Source of the DNA: Haemophilus sp. C1
GTDB lineage: Bacteria; Pseudomonadota; Gammaproteobacteria; Enterobacterales; Pasteurellaceae
Reading direction: 5' to 3'
Length of the DNA stretch: 64,000 nucleotides
Assembly: GCF_001276515.1 (NCBI RefSeq)
Contig: NZ_LDVZ01000004.1
Coordinates: forward strand, 1-64,000
The notes below the pieces were generated by a model, which was not told the origin of the DNA, searched no databases, and saw only the letters and a program-made list of their open reading frames with translations. Numbering within the stretch: the first letter of the stretch is position 1; the number at the start of each line of letters is the position of its first letter. Below are positions 21,467-31,290 of this stretch, one piece after another. The translations under genes and the position numbers were made by a program.

Positions 21467-21522
21467 TTAATTTAGATCAAGTTTGTAAAATTATTCTAAA
21501 AAGATAACCTGTTCTTTATCAA
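21467..21522 (+). promoter_or_regulatory. FNR-like sites upstream of grcA
   Basis: TTAATTTAGATCAA (21467-21480) differs from the FNR consensus TTGAT-N4-ATCAA at one position. CTGTTCTTTATCAA (21509-21522) keeps one perfect half-site. Anaerobic activation by FNR is the known control of the E. coli homologue yfiD. This is inferred from the match only. Confidence 0.55.
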
Positions 21523-21535
21523 AAAAATCCAAAAT

Positions 21536-21554
21536 AATTTGAAATCTTCAAATT
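21536..21554. repeat. Perfect 8-3-8 inverted repeat in the grcA promoter region
   Basis: AATTTGAA, ATC and TTCAAATT form a perfect palindrome with a 3-base spacer, centred about 45 bases before the inferred transcription start. The two half-sites resemble FNR halves (TTGA/TCAA), but the spacing is one base shorter than FNR requires, so another regulator is possible. Confidence 0.6.
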
Positions 21555-21556
21555 AT

Positions 21557-21584
21557 TTGATAAACTTTGTACAGTTTTTATGAT
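21557..21584 (+). promoter_or_regulatory. grcA: Probable sigma70 promoter of grcA
   Basis: TTGATA (21557-21562), a 16-base spacer and TATGAT (21579-21584). Transcription would begin near 21590, about 22 bases before the start codon, leaving room for the AGGAGG-type ribosome site (21601-21606). Confidence 0.55.
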
Positions 21585-21611
21585 TATTCCAATGCCAATT
21601 AGGAGGCTATT

Positions 21612-21995
21612 ATGATTAAAGGTATTCAAATTACTCAAGCGGCAAATGACAATTTGCTTAATTCATTCTGGTTATTAGACAGCGAAAAAAATGAAGCGCG
21701 TTGCTTATGTGCAAAAGGCGAATTCGCTGAAGACCAAGTTGTTGCTGTTAGCGAATTAGGTCAAATCGAATACCGTGAATTACCAGTGAACGTAGCGCCA
21801 ACTGTTAAAGTTGAAGGTGGCCAACACTTAAATGTAAACGTATTACGTCGTGAAACTTTAGAAGATGCGGTAAACAATCCAGATAAATATCCACAATTAA
21901 CTATCCGTGTTTCTGGTTACGCAGTACGTTTCAACTCCTTAACTCCAGAACAACAACGCGACGTTATCACTCGTACTTTCACTGAAAGCCTATAA
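21612..21995 (+). CDS. grcA: Autonomous glycyl radical cofactor GrcA (YfiD)
   Basis: A 127-residue glycyl-radical domain protein. It replaces the oxygen-damaged C-terminal fragment of pyruvate formate-lyase, restoring activity when cells meet oxygen. The glycyl radical loop [19 protein letters not shown] (about 95-113) is complete, with the radical Gly in SGYA. The length equals E. coli YfiD (127). The ribosome site TTAGGAGGC is strong, and codon use looks biased to major codons, as for a highly expressed gene. FNR-like sites lie upstream. Confidence 0.96.
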   Translation: MIKGIQITQAANDNLLNSFWLLDSEKNEARCLCAKGEFAEDQVVAVSELGQIEYRELPVNVAPTVKVEGGQHLNVNVLRRETLEDAVNNPDKYPQLTIRVSGYAVRFNSLTPEQQRDVITRTFTESL

Positions 21996-22016
21996 TTTCA
22001 GTTTGAATGAAAAAAG

Positions 22017-22045
22017 AAACCCCGAAGTTATTCGGGGTTTTGTTT
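22017..22045 (+). terminator. Intrinsic terminator after grcA
   Basis: AAACCCCGAA (22017-22026), loop GTTA, TTCGGGGTTT (22031-22040) and TGTTTT. A strong GC stem. Confidence 0.88.
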
Positions 22046-22162
22046 TATCTAAAAGGTTAAAAAATTTGACCGCACTTTTCCCTTTCATCCCTAGCGATTT
22101 ACACGCTTTTCAGGTACAATCCGCCAGTTAAATTTAATGATTTTTGAGAAAAACTATCTTTT

Positions 22163-23959
22163 ATGAAGAATATTCGCAACTTTTCTATTATTGCCCATAT
22201 TGACCACGGTAAATCAACCCTTTCTGACCGATTAATTCAAACCTGTGGTGGCCTTTCGGATCGTGAAATGGAAGCACAAGTGCTAGATTCAATGGATCTT
22301 GAGCGTGAGCGTGGAATTACCATCAAAGCACAAAGTGTGACTTTAAATTATAAAGCCAAAGATGGCGAAACTTATCAATTAAACTTTATCGATACCCCAG
22401 GACACGTGGACTTTTCTTATGAAGTGTCTCGCTCTCTTGCTGCTTGTGAAGGGGCGTTGTTGGTAGTCGATGCTGGTCAAGGGGTGGAAGCCCAAACTCT
22501 GGCAAATTGTTATACCGCAATTGAAATGGATTTAGAAGTGGTACCGATTTTAAACAAAATCGATTTGCCTGCCGCAGATCCTGAACGAGTAGCGGAAGAA
22601 ATTGAGGATATCGTGGGAATTGATGCGATGGAAGCGGTTCGATGCTCAGCTAAAACGGGGGTAGGTATCGAAGATGTATTAGAAGAAATCGTTGCAAAAA
22701 TTCCCGCACCAGAAGGCGATCCTAATGCGCCATTACAAGCATTGATTATTGATTCTTGGTTCGATAATTATTTGGGCGTGGTATCTTTAGTGCGTATTAA
22801 AAACGGGGTATTACGTAAAGGCGATAAAATTAAAGTGATGTCCACAGGGCAAACTTACAACGTAGATCGTTTAGGGATTTTTACGCCAAAACAAGAAGAT
22901 ACGACTGTTTTAGAATGTGGCGAAGTGGGTTGGGTTGTTTGTGCGATTAAAGATATTTTAGGTGCGCCAGTGGGCGATACCTTAACCCATCAACATAATT
23001 CTGCAACTGAAGTGTTGCCAGGTTTTAAAAAAGTAAAACCACAGGTTTATGCTGGGCTTTTCCCTGTAAGTTCTGATGATTATGAAGCGTTTCGTGATGC
23101 GCTTGGTAAATTAAGTTTAAACGATGCATCACTTTTCTATGAACCAGAAACTTCGACCGCACTTGGTTTTGGTTTCCGTTGTGGTTTCCTTGGACTTCTA
23201 CATATGGAAATCATTCAAGAGCGTCTAGAGCGTGAGTATGATTTAGATCTTATCACTACTGCGCCAACGGTAATTTACGAAGTGCAATTAACGAATGGCG
23301 AGGTTGTTTATGTGGATAGTCCTGCAAAATTGCCTCCACTTAATAATATTGCTGAAATTCGCGAGCCAATCGCTGAATGTAATATGCTGGTGCCGCAAGA
23401 ATATTTAGGTAACGTTATTACCCTTTGCGTTGAAAAACGTGGTGTGCAAACCAATATGGTATATCACGGTAATCAGATTGCGCTGACTTATGAAATTCCA
23501 ATGGGCGAAGTGGTTCTAGACTTCTTTGACCGTTTAAAATCAACATCGCGTGGTTATGCTTCGTTAGATTACGGTTTTAAACGTTTCCAAGCTGCAGATA
23601 TGGTTCGCGTGGATATTATGATTAACAGCGAACGAGTAGATGCGTTGGCTTTAATTGTTCATAAAGATAATTCACAATATCGTGGTCGTGAATTGGTTGA
23701 AAAAATGCGTGAGTTAATTCCTCGTCAGCAATTTGATATTGCCATTCAAGCAGCGATTGGAAACCACATTATTGCGCGTTCAACCGTAAAACAATTACGT
23801 AAAAACGTATTAGCAAAATGTTATGGTGGCGACGTGAGCCGTAAGAAAAAACTCTTGCAGAAACAGAAAGAAGGTAAAAAACGTATGAAATCTTTAGGTA
23901 ATGTAGAAGTACCACAAGAAGCGTTTTTAGCAATTTTACATGTAGGAAAAGATAAATAG
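22163..23959 (+). CDS. lepA: Elongation factor 4 (LepA)
   Basis: A 598-residue ribosome-bound translational GTPase. It resembles EF-G in domains I, II, III and V but lacks domain IV and has a unique C-terminal domain. G motifs: [12 protein letters not shown] (G1, residues 10-21), RGITI (G2), [11 protein letters not shown] (G3, about 78-88), NKIDLP (G4, about 132) and SAKTGVG (G5). It acts in translation quality control or initiation. The C-terminal lysine-rich [19 protein letters not shown] is typical. The stop lies 8 bases before lepB; lepA-lepB is conserved. Confidence 0.97.
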   Translation: MKNIRNFSIIAHIDHGKSTLSDRLIQTCGGLSDREMEAQVLDSMDLERERGITIKAQSVTLNYKAKDGETYQLNFIDTPGHVDFSYEVSRSLAACEGALLVVDAGQGVEAQTLANCYTAIEMDLEVVPILNKIDLPAADPERVAEEIEDIVGIDAMEAVRCSAKTGVGIEDVLEEIVAKIPAPEGDPNAPLQALIIDSWFDNYLGVVSLVRIKNGVLRKGDKIKVMSTGQTYNVDRLGIFTPKQEDTTVLECGEVGWVVCAIKDILGAPVGDTLTHQHNSATEVLPGFKKVKPQVYAGLFPVSSDDYEAFRDALGKLSLNDASLFYEPETSTALGFGFRCGFLGLLHMEIIQERLEREYDLDLITTAPTVIYEVQLTNGEVVYVDSPAKLPPLNNIAEIREPIAECNMLVPQEYLGNVITLCVEKRGVQTNMVYHGNQIALTYEIPMGEVVLDFFDRLKSTSRGYASLDYGFKRFQAADMVRVDIMINSERVDALALIVHKDNSQYRGRELVEKMRELIPRQQFDIAIQAAIGNHIIARSTVKQLRKNVLAKCYGGDVSRKKKLLQKQKEGKKRMKSLGNVEVPQEAFLAILHVGKDK

Positions 23960-23967
23960 GGAAAATT

Positions 23968-25017
23968 ATGTCAAATTTATTTTTTGTGATTTTACTAGCT
24001 GTTGGTTTTGGAGTATGGAAATTATTGGATTATTTCCAATTACCAAACACATTCAGTATTGTATTGCTAATTTTGACCGCACTTTCAGGCGTATTATGGT
24101 GTTATCATCGTTTTGTTGTGCTGCCAAAACGTCATCGTCAAGTCGCACGTGCAGAACAACGTTCTGGCAAAATTTTAAGTGAGGAAGAAAAAGACAAAAT
24201 TGAACCGATTTCCGAAGCCTCTGAGTTTTTATCATCTCTTTTTCCGGTGCTTTCTGTCGTATTCTTAGTGCGTTCTTTTTTATTTGAACCATTTCAAATT
24301 CCTTCTGGTTCAATGGAATCAACCTTACGAGTTGGTGACTTTTTGGTCGTGAACAAATATGCTTATGGCGTGAAAGATCCGATTTTCCAAAATACGATTA
24401 TTGCGGGCGAAAAACCACAACGAGGCGATGTAATTGTGTTTAAAGCACCACAACAAGCCTTAATTCGTACAGGTCTTGGTGCAACGCGAGCGGCTTTTGC
24501 AGAAAATCTTGCATTAACCTCAAAAGATAATATGTCTGGCGTTGATTATATTAAGCGTATTGTTGGAAAGGGCGGAGATCGCGTGATTTTTGATGCGGAA
24601 CAAAAAACGCTAAAAGTGGTATATGGCAAAGAAGGCAAACCTTGTGAAATTGATTGCGAAACCAAGGCGTTTGAATATTCACAAAATCCAACAAATCCTG
24701 CTTTTCCGAATGAATTAGAATTGACTGAAAAAGGCGATGTAACACATAACGTGTTAATTAGTGAATATCGTCGTTATTCAGGCCCTGAATTTTTCCCACA
24801 AGAGGGGATGCAAACTGCAGAATGGCTTGTGCCAGAAGGGCAGTATTTTGTGATGGGGGATCATCGCGATCACAGTGATGATAGCCGTTTCTGGGGCTTT
24901 GTGCCTGAAAAAAATATTGTGGGTAAAGCCACTTACATTTGGATGAGCTTAGAAAAAGAAGCGAATGAATGGCCAACAGGTTTCCGTTTTGATCGTTTCT
25001 TTACAGCAATAAAATAA
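23968..25017 (+). CDS. lepB: Signal peptidase I
   Basis: A 349-residue membrane serine protease that cleaves Sec and Tat signal peptides. Two N-terminal membrane segments (about 3-20 and 30-48) are followed, after a charged loop, by a further hydrophobic stretch at about 88-103. The catalytic Ser115 is in [10 protein letters not shown] and the catalytic Lys196 is in [12 protein letters not shown]; the later conserved box is [14 protein letters not shown]. It is longer than E. coli LepB (324), as in H. influenzae. It is coupled to rnc (ATG one base after the stop). Confidence 0.96.
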   Translation: MSNLFFVILLAVGFGVWKLLDYFQLPNTFSIVLLILTALSGVLWCYHRFVVLPKRHRQVARAEQRSGKILSEEEKDKIEPISEASEFLSSLFPVLSVVFLVRSFLFEPFQIPSGSMESTLRVGDFLVVNKYAYGVKDPIFQNTIIAGEKPQRGDVIVFKAPQQALIRTGLGATRAAFAENLALTSKDNMSGVDYIKRIVGKGGDRVIFDAEQKTLKVVYGKEGKPCEIDCETKAFEYSQNPTNPAFPNELELTEKGDVTHNVLISEYRRYSGPEFFPQEGMQTAEWLVPEGQYFVMGDHRDHSDDSRFWGFVPEKNIVGKATYIWMSLEKEANEWPTGFRFDRFFTAIK

Positions 25018-25018
25018 G

Positions 25019-25702
25019 ATGAATCATTTAGATCGACTTGAGCGTAAAATCGGCTATCGTTTTAATGACATTGCGCTCTTAAAGCAGGCACTTACACATA
25101 GAAGTGCGGCAACTCAACATAACGAACGCCTAGAATTTCTAGGCGATTCCATTCTTAATTTCACTATCGCTGAAGCACTTTATCATCAGTTTCCACGTTG
25201 TAATGAAGGCGAACTGAGCCGTATGCGTGCTACTTTGGTACGCGAACCCACTTTAGCGATTTTAGCGCGCCAATTTGAATTAGGCGATTATATGTTGCTT
25301 GGTTCTGGCGAGCTAAAGAGCGGTGGTTTTCGCCGTGAATCTATTCTTGCCGATTGTGTAGAAGCGATTATAGGTGCGATGTCTTTGGATCAAGGATTAG
25401 CCGTGACGACCCAAGTGATTCGAAATTGGTATCAACAATTATTGGCAGAAATAAAACCTGGAGATAATCAAAAAGATGCAAAAACGCGTTTACAAGAATA
25501 TTTACAAGGTAAACATCTGCCATTGCCAACTTATGAAGTAGTCAATATTCAAGGGGAAGCCCATTGCCAAATTTTCACTGTTGAATGCAAAGTGAAAAGT
25601 GCGGAGAAAATTGACCGCACTTTTGTGGCAAAAGGATCTAGCCGTCGTAAAGCTGAACAAGCGGCAGCAGAACAAATTTTAAAAGAACTGGACATCAAAT
25701 GA
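25019..25702 (+). CDS. rnc: Ribonuclease III
   Basis: A 227-residue double-strand-specific RNase that processes rRNA precursors and some mRNAs. The signature [19 protein letters not shown] (about residues 36-54) holds the metal-binding Glu and Asp. The second acidic cluster is in [10 protein letters not shown] (about 113-122). A C-terminal dsRNA-binding domain (about 155-225) ends with [16 protein letters not shown]. Its stop overlaps the era start (ATGA), as in E. coli. Confidence 0.97.
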   Translation: MNHLDRLERKIGYRFNDIALLKQALTHRSAATQHNERLEFLGDSILNFTIAEALYHQFPRCNEGELSRMRATLVREPTLAILARQFELGDYMLLGSGELKSGGFRRESILADCVEAIIGAMSLDQGLAVTTQVIRNWYQQLLAEIKPGDNQKDAKTRLQEYLQGKHLPLPTYEVVNIQGEAHCQIFTVECKVKSAEKIDRTFVAKGSSRRKAEQAAAEQILKELDIK

Positions 25703-26607
25703 CCGAACAATTCGACAAAACCTATTGCGGCTTTATTGCTATCGTAGGTCGCCCAAATGTGGGTAAATCAACGCTCTTAAATAAAATTTTAGGACAAAAA
25801 ATTTCAATTACATCACGTAAAGCACAAACCACCCGTCACCGTATTGTTGGGATTAAAACTGAAGGGGCGTATCAAGAAATCTATGTGGATACTCCGGGAC
25901 TTCATATTGAAGAGAAGCGTGCTATTAACCGTTTAATGAACCGCGCAGCAAGTAGTGCTATCGGCGATGTTGATTTAATTATTTTTGTCGTAGATGGCAC
26001 ACACTGGAATTCAGATGATGAGATGGTGCTAAACAAATTACGCAATGCAAAAGCACCGGTTGTGTTAGCTATTAATAAAGTAGATAACATCAAAAATAAA
26101 GATGATTTGTTACCGTTTATTACGGAACTTAGCAGTAAATTTAATTTTGCTCACATTGTGCCAATTTCTGCACAGCGTGGTAATAATGTTCATGAATTAG
26201 AGAAAATTGTACGCCAATCTTTACGCGAAGGTGTGCATCATTTCCCAGAAGATTATGTTACAGACCGTTCGCAACGTTTTATGGCCTCGGAAATAATCCG
26301 TGAAAAATTAATGCGTTTTACTGGTGAAGAATTGCCTTATTCTGTTACTGTGGAAATTGAACAATTTAAAGTGAATGAACGTGGCACTTATGAAATAAAT
26401 GGCTTAATTCTCGTTGAACGTGAAGGCCAGAAAAAAATGGTGATTGGTGCTGGCGGTCAAAAAATTAAAACTATTGGTATGGAAGCGCGTGCTGATATGG
26501 AACGTTTATTTGATAACAAAGTTCACCTCGAACTTTGGGTGAAGGTGAAATCTGGTTGGGCTGACGATGAACGTGCACTGCGTAGTTTAGGATATATGGA
26601 TGAATAA
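25699..26607 (+). CDS. era: GTPase Era
   Basis: A 302-residue GTPase that binds the 3' end of 16S rRNA and helps 30S assembly. GTP motifs: [12 protein letters not shown] (G1, about 17-28), TTRHRIVG (G2), DTPGLH (G3, about 64) and NKVD (G4, about 125). A C-terminal KH domain contains [12 protein letters not shown] (about 250). recO, which follows era in enterobacteria, is absent here. An uptake sequence overlaps the stop region (26607-26615), and a bidirectional terminator follows. Confidence 0.97.
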   Translation: MTEQFDKTYCGFIAIVGRPNVGKSTLLNKILGQKISITSRKAQTTRHRIVGIKTEGAYQEIYVDTPGLHIEEKRAINRLMNRAASSAIGDVDLIIFVVDGTHWNSDDEMVLNKLRNAKAPVVLAINKVDNIKNKDDLLPFITELSSKFNFAHIVPISAQRGNNVHELEKIVRQSLREGVHHFPEDYVTDRSQRFMASEIIREKLMRFTGEELPYSVTVEIEQFKVNERGTYEINGLILVEREGQKKMVIGAGGQKIKTIGMEARADMERLFDNKVHLELWVKVKSGWADDERALRSLGYMDE

Positions 26608-26633
26608 AGTGCGGTAAAATTTATACGCATAAT

Positions 26634-26668
26634 AAAAATCCCCATTATTGTAATGGGGATTTTTTTGT
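26634..26668. terminator. Bidirectional terminator between era and rsmC
   Basis: AAAAATCCCCATTA (26634-26647), a 3-base loop and TAATGGGGATTTTT (26651-26664), followed by TTG. It is near-perfect and usable by both convergent genes. Confidence 0.88.
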
Positions 26669-26670
26669 TT

Positions 26671-27663
26671 CTAATTTTTCACTGAATACACTTTAAATTT
26701 TCCTGTTTGAGTAAGAACTTGATAATCATTGAAATGTTGTTTAAGTAATTCGGGATAAGGCAAAAATGCATTGGCGACAATGCGTAATTCTCCACCTTGA
26801 TTGAGGTGCCATTTCGCTTGAGTGATAAGTTCTTTTACGGCTCGATAGGCGGTATCAATGCCATCATGGAATGGCGGATTTGAAATGATTAAATCAAATT
26901 TTCCTTCTATATCAGAAAAGACATCACTGGCGTGAACCTTCCCTTGTAATTGATTTTCCGAAAGTGTTTTACGCGCTGATTCTAACGCCATAGCGTGAAT
27001 ATCTGTCATTGTAATTTGTGTGTTAGGCGAGCGTTTTTTTATCATAGAGCCAATTACTCCCACGCCACAGCCAAGATCAAGCACTTTTCCTTTTATTTTA
27101 TTATCAATGGTTGAAAGTAACAGTTCTGTGCCTGTGTCTAATTCCGCAGCACTAAATACCCCGGGTAAACTATATATAGTTAAGTCTTTAAGTGTTGAAT
27201 GTTGATAGGTTTTCCAGAAATTTTTAAGTTCAAAGTTCGGCTTGTTTTGTAGTGAAAAATGATATAAACCACAACGGCGAGCAGAGTCAATTTTCGCTAT
27301 TTTCCCATAAGGTTCTAATGTTTTTTCTACTGAACGCACGCCACAACGGTTTTCTCCAATAATTAACATCTCTTGACCAATAGGCGCTTGAGCTAATAGT
27401 TGAAGCAGTTGGAAACTAACTTCTTGTTTGTTTTTAGTCCAATAATAAACGATTAAATCAGCTTGACCTTGAAATTCAACGGAAAAATTGACCGCACTTT
27501 GCGTTCTTGCATAGTCAAAATAGCAGCTCCAAATTTGGATTGATTGGCATTTTGAGGTTAATGTTTGAGGAAAATTATCAGAGATACCTCCAGCAAATAA
27601 TACTGATTTACCATCAAAAAATGAGAGATGGCGTTCTAAAACTTGGCTCTCTAGAGAAATCAC
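26671..27663 (-). CDS. rsmC: 16S rRNA guanine-1207 N2-methyltransferase RsmC
   Basis: A 330-residue enzyme with two tandem Rossmann-like domains, as in E. coli RsmC. The N-terminal one is degenerate. The C-terminal one carries the SAM loop VLDLGCGVGVIGSMI (about 193-207) and the N6/N2-methylase motif IISNPPFHDG (about 260-269). It methylates G1207 of 16S rRNA in the assembled 30S subunit. It is convergent with era and divergent from holD. Confidence 0.95.
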   Translation of the reverse strand: MISLESQVLERHLSFFDGKSVLFAGGISDNFPQTLTSKCQSIQIWSCYFDYARTQSAVNFSVEFQGQADLIVYYWTKNKQEVSFQLLQLLAQAPIGQEMLIIGENRCGVRSVEKTLEPYGKIAKIDSARRCGLYHFSLQNKPNFELKNFWKTYQHSTLKDLTIYSLPGVFSAAELDTGTELLLSTIDNKIKGKVLDLGCGVGVIGSMIKKRSPNTQITMTDIHAMALESARKTLSENQLQGKVHASDVFSDIEGKFDLIISNPPFHDGIDTAYRAVKELITQAKWHLNQGGELRIVANAFLPYPELLKQHFNDYQVLTQTGKFKVYSVKN

Positions 27664-27768
27664 GCTTTGAATCCTGTGGGTTATTGGTTAAAATTATGCG
27701 CCATTTTAGCAAAGATTAATAAAAGAAATTAATACTATTTTTCAAGCAACGTTTTTAAAAATTCACTT

Positions 27769-28173
27769 ATGAACAGACGCGATCTTCTTTTACAAGAAAT
27801 GGGGATTTCCCAGTGGACGTTATATCGCCCCGAGGTGCTGCAAGGTTCAGTAGGAATCAGTGTGGCAGAGAATATTCGCTTTATCACTGTTTCTGATGAA
27901 AATATCACTAGCTCGCCTTTGTTGGCTGATGTGCTGTTAAGCCTTGATCTTAAAAAAGAAGATTGCTTATGTTTGAATTACGATCAAATCCAGCATATGG
28001 AATGTAAGCAGCCTATTCGTTATTGGTTACTATCAGACAATAGCGAAAAAATTGACCGCACTTTATTATTTTGCATGCAGGCTGAGCGCGTTTATCGTTC
28101 GCCAAGTTGGCAACAATTTCAATCTAATCACCAAGCCAAACGAGCCTTATGGCAACAAATTCAACAGCTTTAA
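27769..28173 (+). CDS. holD: DNA polymerase III psi subunit
   Basis: A 134-residue HolD protein. Psi links the clamp loader to chi and so to SSB. The N-terminal MNRRDLLLQEMGISQWTLYRP, which binds the clamp loader, and the pattern through RPEVLQG identify it. The rest is weakly conserved, as usual for psi. It is followed after 2 bases by rimI, the same pair as in E. coli. An uptake sequence (28055-28063) is read in frame as DRTL. Confidence 0.92.
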   Translation: MNRRDLLLQEMGISQWTLYRPEVLQGSVGISVAENIRFITVSDENITSSPLLADVLLSLDLKKEDCLCLNYDQIQHMECKQPIRYWLLSDNSEKIDRTLLFCMQAERVYRSPSWQQFQSNHQAKRALWQQIQQL

Positions 28174-28175
28174 TT

Positions 28176-28616
28176 ATGTCTATTATTTCTCAAATTGAAG
28201 CCAATGATTTTGACCGATTGTATGAAATCGAGCAGCAAGCACATCTTGTGCCTTGGTCATTTGGTACGTTAAAAAACAATCAAGGTGAGCGTTATCTCAA
28301 TTTAAAATTAATTGAGAATAATCAGATTATCGGTTTTGCTATTTGCCAAACCGTATTGGATGAAGCGACTTTGTTTAATATTGCTATTTTACCGTCTCAT
28401 CAAGGTAATGGATTGGGGAAATTATTGTTGAATGAGTTAATCGCTCGGTTAAAAGAAAAAGGTGTACAGACCTTATGGTTAGAAGTCAGAGAGTCTAACC
28501 CTGCTCGTTTTTTGTATGAAAAAATTGGTTTTAATGAAGTGGATATTCGGAAAAATTATTATCCTAAACCTAGTGGTGGACGAGAAAATGCTGTAGTAAT
28601 GGCCTGTTATTTATAG
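28176..28616 (+). CDS. rimI: Ribosomal protein S18 N-alanine acetyltransferase RimI
   Basis: A 146-residue GNAT acetyltransferase that acetylates the N-terminal alanine of ribosomal protein S18. The acetyl-CoA loop is ILPSHQGNGLGKLLL (about 69-83: Q-x-x-G-x-G/A). ESNPARFLYEKIGF follows, with the conserved Tyr. I choose ATG 28176 (MSIISQIEANDF), which aligns with E. coli RimI; the longer frame from 28149 overlaps holD and adds nine unconserved residues. Confidence 0.93.
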   Translation: MSIISQIEANDFDRLYEIEQQAHLVPWSFGTLKNNQGERYLNLKLIENNQIIGFAICQTVLDEATLFNIAILPSHQGNGLGKLLLNELIARLKEKGVQTLWLEVRESNPARFLYEKIGFNEVDIRKNYYPKPSGGRENAVVMACYL

Positions 28617-28625
28617 ATACAAATG

Positions 28626-28663
28626 ATATAGCCTAGAATGTTTATCCTAGGCTATATTTTTTT
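28626..28663. terminator. Terminator between rimI and fdhE
   Basis: ATATAGCCTAG (28626-28636), a 10-base loop and CTAGGCTATAT (28647-28657), then TTTTTTT. It is symmetric enough to serve both convergent genes. Its distal end overlaps the last bases of fdhE. Confidence 0.85.
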
Positions 28664-29570
28664 ATGCTTCTTCTGCAGGAAAAACAAATGGATTTAATCC
28701 GCTGCGTGCGAAACCTTTTTCTTCCATTTCAATATCTAAGAAAATAGAAGCCAAATCGTCGGCTACTGGCTCTACATGAGAATCTTTTTCTTGGAACATG
28801 ATTTTCAAGTAACTTTCACAGCTACCACAGGTTTCGGCACGAACAAGTGCAAGTTCTTCATTTAATGACCACATTTCGAGTTTATCGTGGCTATTGCAAT
28901 TGGTGCATTGTGCGCGTACCAAATTCCATTCACTTTCACATAAATTACAATGTAAGTAGCGTAACCCTTGCGATGTACCAATTTGTACAATACTTGCAAC
29001 AGGTAAAGAACCACAAACAGGGCAGTGATGTAAATTTTCGGCGTTCTCAACTTGGCTATTATGGGGAATTTGCTGGGCGAGCTGTAGCCAATAAAGAGAA
29101 AGTGCAGCCCAAATAAAGACGGCTTTATCACTGCTAACTAAATTAAATTCTTGTGTTAATAGCTTATTTGCCATTTCTTCTAATTCGGCAGAGGAGGCTT
29201 TTTCAAGAAATTCGATTGTTGCAGAAATTTGCTCGTTAGCTTTGGGCTTTATTTCATCAAGAATTTCAGTTAAATATTCGCGCCAGATACTGTCTCGCTT
29301 AAAGGTTTTGGTATTTAGTGGCTCGATAGCATTTAACTGTTCAAACTGTTGTGCTGGTAAAGGATTTTTTTCTAACGTGGAAAGTTGGCTTTCAACTATG
29401 TCTGCGGCAAATAATAAATAATCGGATAGAGGATTATTTTGTGCTAAGTCTCTTAAACGTTTTGCTCTGCGTTGGTAAAGATTTTTAGGATTGGCAAATA
29501 AAATTGCTGGGGCTTGATATGAATTTGCTACTTGTTTAATTTCTGATTCAGATAAGATTTTGATACTCAT
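28662..29570 (-). CDS. fdhE: Formate dehydrogenase accessory protein FdhE
   Basis: A 302-residue cytoplasmic rubredoxin-like iron protein needed to mature respiratory formate dehydrogenases. It contains four CxxC-type pairs in the C-terminal half: CPVCGS, CNLC, CTNCNS and CGSCES (about residues 183-246). In E. coli FdhE interacts with the catalytic subunits FdnG and FdoG. It lies last in the fdx operon, separated from fdxI by 71 bases that contain an uptake-sequence hairpin. Confidence 0.95.
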   Translation of the reverse strand: MSIKILSESEIKQVANSYQAPAILFANPKNLYQRRAKRLRDLAQNNPLSDYLLFAADIVESQLSTLEKNPLPAQQFEQLNAIEPLNTKTFKRDSIWREYLTEILDEIKPKANEQISATIEFLEKASSAELEEMANKLLTQEFNLVSSDKAVFIWAALSLYWLQLAQQIPHNSQVENAENLHHCPVCGSLPVASIVQIGTSQGLRYLHCNLCESEWNLVRAQCTNCNSHDKLEMWSLNEELALVRAETCGSCESYLKIMFQEKDSHVEPVADDLASIFLDIEMEEKGFARSGLNPFVFPAEEA

Positions 29571-29590
29571 ATTCTTCTCACTTTTGTAAT

Positions 29591-29624
29591 AAAAAGTGCG
29601 GTCAATTTTAACCGCACTTTTTTC
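29591..29624 (-). terminator. Uptake-sequence hairpin between fdxI and fdhE
   Basis: AAAAAGTGCGGT (29591-29602) pairs with ACCGCACTTTTT (29611-29622). It probably reduces rather than abolishes read-through into fdhE. Confidence 0.65.
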
Positions 29625-29641
29625 TTTTTCAGGATTTCAGC

Positions 29642-30358
29642 TTATTTGCCAAATCCTTTAAATAATACTTTGGTTTTGCCTTTTTTACCTGATTGCTCGT
29701 TGAGTAAATCTTTTTCAAGCTCAGGTAAAATTTCTTCGCGATACCATTTCGGGTGGTGTTTCTTCGCCCAACGAACGGTTACCCAACCTTCAATGATTCC
29801 TCGAATCGAACCTTTAATCCAGAATGCCATATACATATGCACTAAGATACCAGTGAATAACATAAATGCACTCAAAGAATGGAGCAGAATCGAGAAACGC
29901 AATACTGGGATTGAGAAGTAGTGCGAAAAATATTGACGCCACATAATGATGCCAGTGACTAATAACGTTACCATCGCCAAATTTAATGTCCAGAAGAGCA
30001 TTTTTTGACCAAGGTTATATTTGCCATTATCCGCAACCGCGTGTTCGTTCCCTTTAAGAACTTCAACGATACCTTTTGCCCAGCGAATATCGTTTTTTTC
30101 TGGAATATTGTGATCCCAGTACAATAATGCCAAGTAGATGAAGGCAAAGAACATTAAAATCCCAGTAAATGGGTGAATTGCACGCGCAATTTGTGGTGTA
30201 CCTAAAATTTCTGTTAACCATGCGAAATCAGGGAAGAAAAACGCAACACCAGTGAACATCGTCATAAAAAAGCAAATAACCAACATCCAGTGACTGATAC
30301 GCGCTGGTGTTCTATGGCGGACGATTCGAGTATCGTTGTTGATCTCAATTTTACTCAT
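29642..30358 (-). CDS. fdxI: Formate dehydrogenase cytochrome b556 (gamma) subunit
   Basis: A 238-residue integral membrane di-heme cytochrome b that passes electrons from the beta subunit to quinone. Four membrane helices are visible. Heme-ligand histidines occur in [22 protein letters not shown] sequence near the start, in [12 protein letters not shown] and in [21 protein letters not shown] start at ATG 30358 ([11 protein letters not shown]), which has GGGGG 7 bases upstream and overlaps the fdxH stop by 8 bases. A longer frame lies entirely inside fdxH and lacks a ribosome site. Confidence 0.94.
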   Translation of the reverse strand: MSKIEINNDTRIVRHRTPARISHWMLVICFFMTMFTGVAFFFPDFAWLTEILGTPQIARAIHPFTGILMFFAFIYLALLYWDHNIPEKNDIRWAKGIVEVLKGNEHAVADNGKYNLGQKMLFWTLNLAMVTLLVTGIIMWRQYFSHYFSIPVLRFSILLHSLSAFMLFTGILVHMYMAFWIKGSIRGIIEGWVTVRWAKKHHPKWYREEILPELEKDLLNEQSGKKGKTKVLFKGFGK

Positions 30359-31289
30359 TGTTTTCCCCCTGAGATGGTTTTTCTTCTTCAAATTCGTGGT
30401 GATGATCTTCCACATCTTCTTCAATATTCGGACCTACAGTTAAGTAGTGAGCGATTTCAGCTAATGCCAATCCACCCATTGCAACTGCTGCTACTGGTTT
30501 CAATACATCTTTCCATAAAGTCACACTTAAATCAATTTGTGGATCTTTTGGAAGACCATTGTAAAGCTCTGGTTTATCAGCGTGATGTAACACATACATT
30601 ACGTGTGTTCCGCCTACGCCTGGAGGATCGTAAAGTCCTGCATTTTCATAACCACGAGATTTTAATTCAGCAATGCGTTGTTCAGCATACACTTTCATTT
30701 CTTCTTTAGAACCGAAACGAATTGCACCTGTTGGACAAGTTTTTACGCATGCAGGCTCTTGACCTACAGAAACACGATCCACACAAAGAGTACATTTGTA
30801 CACACGGTTATCATCTGGATTCATACGTGGAATGTTGAATGGACAGCCTGCAATACAATAACCACATCCGATACATTTATCAGATTGAAAATCCACAATA
30901 CCATTGGCGTATTGAATGATAGCACCTGGTGCAGGACAAGCCTTTAAACAACCTGGCTCTGCACAGTGCATACAGCCATCTTTACGGATTAACCATTCTA
31001 AACGATCATTTTCTTCTACTTCGTTAAAGCGCATCACAGTCCATGCTTTGGCATTTAGATCTACAGGGTTATCGTAAATACCATGACACTGCGCATTTAC
31101 ATCAGAGCGGATGTCATTCCACTCTGAGCAGCCAACTTGGCAAGCTTTACAACCGATACAAGTACTGACATCGATTAATTTTGCCACTTCAACTTTATGA
31201 TCTCGCGCTTGTGGTGCAGGCGTTAAGCCTGAAGTTGCGGAGATTTTAATAACATCTTGCGTTTGAACGCCTTGAGCAGTTCCAGCCAT
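30351..31289 (-). CDS. fdxH: Formate dehydrogenase iron-sulfur (beta) subunit
   Basis: A 312-residue electron-transfer subunit with four ferredoxin-type [4Fe-4S] motifs: [45 protein letters not shown], and CTLC paired with CVKTCP. A single C-terminal membrane helix (about 255-275) anchors it beside the cytochrome. The ATG at 31289 (MAGTAQGVQ) is 1 base after the fdxG stop codon and is preceded by GGGGAGG, which supports this start over one eight codons upstream. Confidence 0.95.
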   Translation of the reverse strand: MAGTAQGVQTQDVIKISATSGLTPAPQARDHKVEVAKLIDVSTCIGCKACQVGCSEWNDIRSDVNAQCHGIYDNPVDLNAKAWTVMRFNEVEENDRLEWLIRKDGCMHCAEPGCLKACPAPGAIIQYANGIVDFQSDKCIGCGYCIAGCPFNIPRMNPDDNRVYKCTLCVDRVSVGQEPACVKTCPTGAIRFGSKEEMKVYAEQRIAELKSRGYENAGLYDPPGVGGTHVMYVLHHADKPELYNGLPKDPQIDLSVTLWKDVLKPVAAVAMGGLALAEIAHYLTVGPNIEEDVEDHHHEFEEEKPSQGENNE

Positions 31290-31290
31290 A

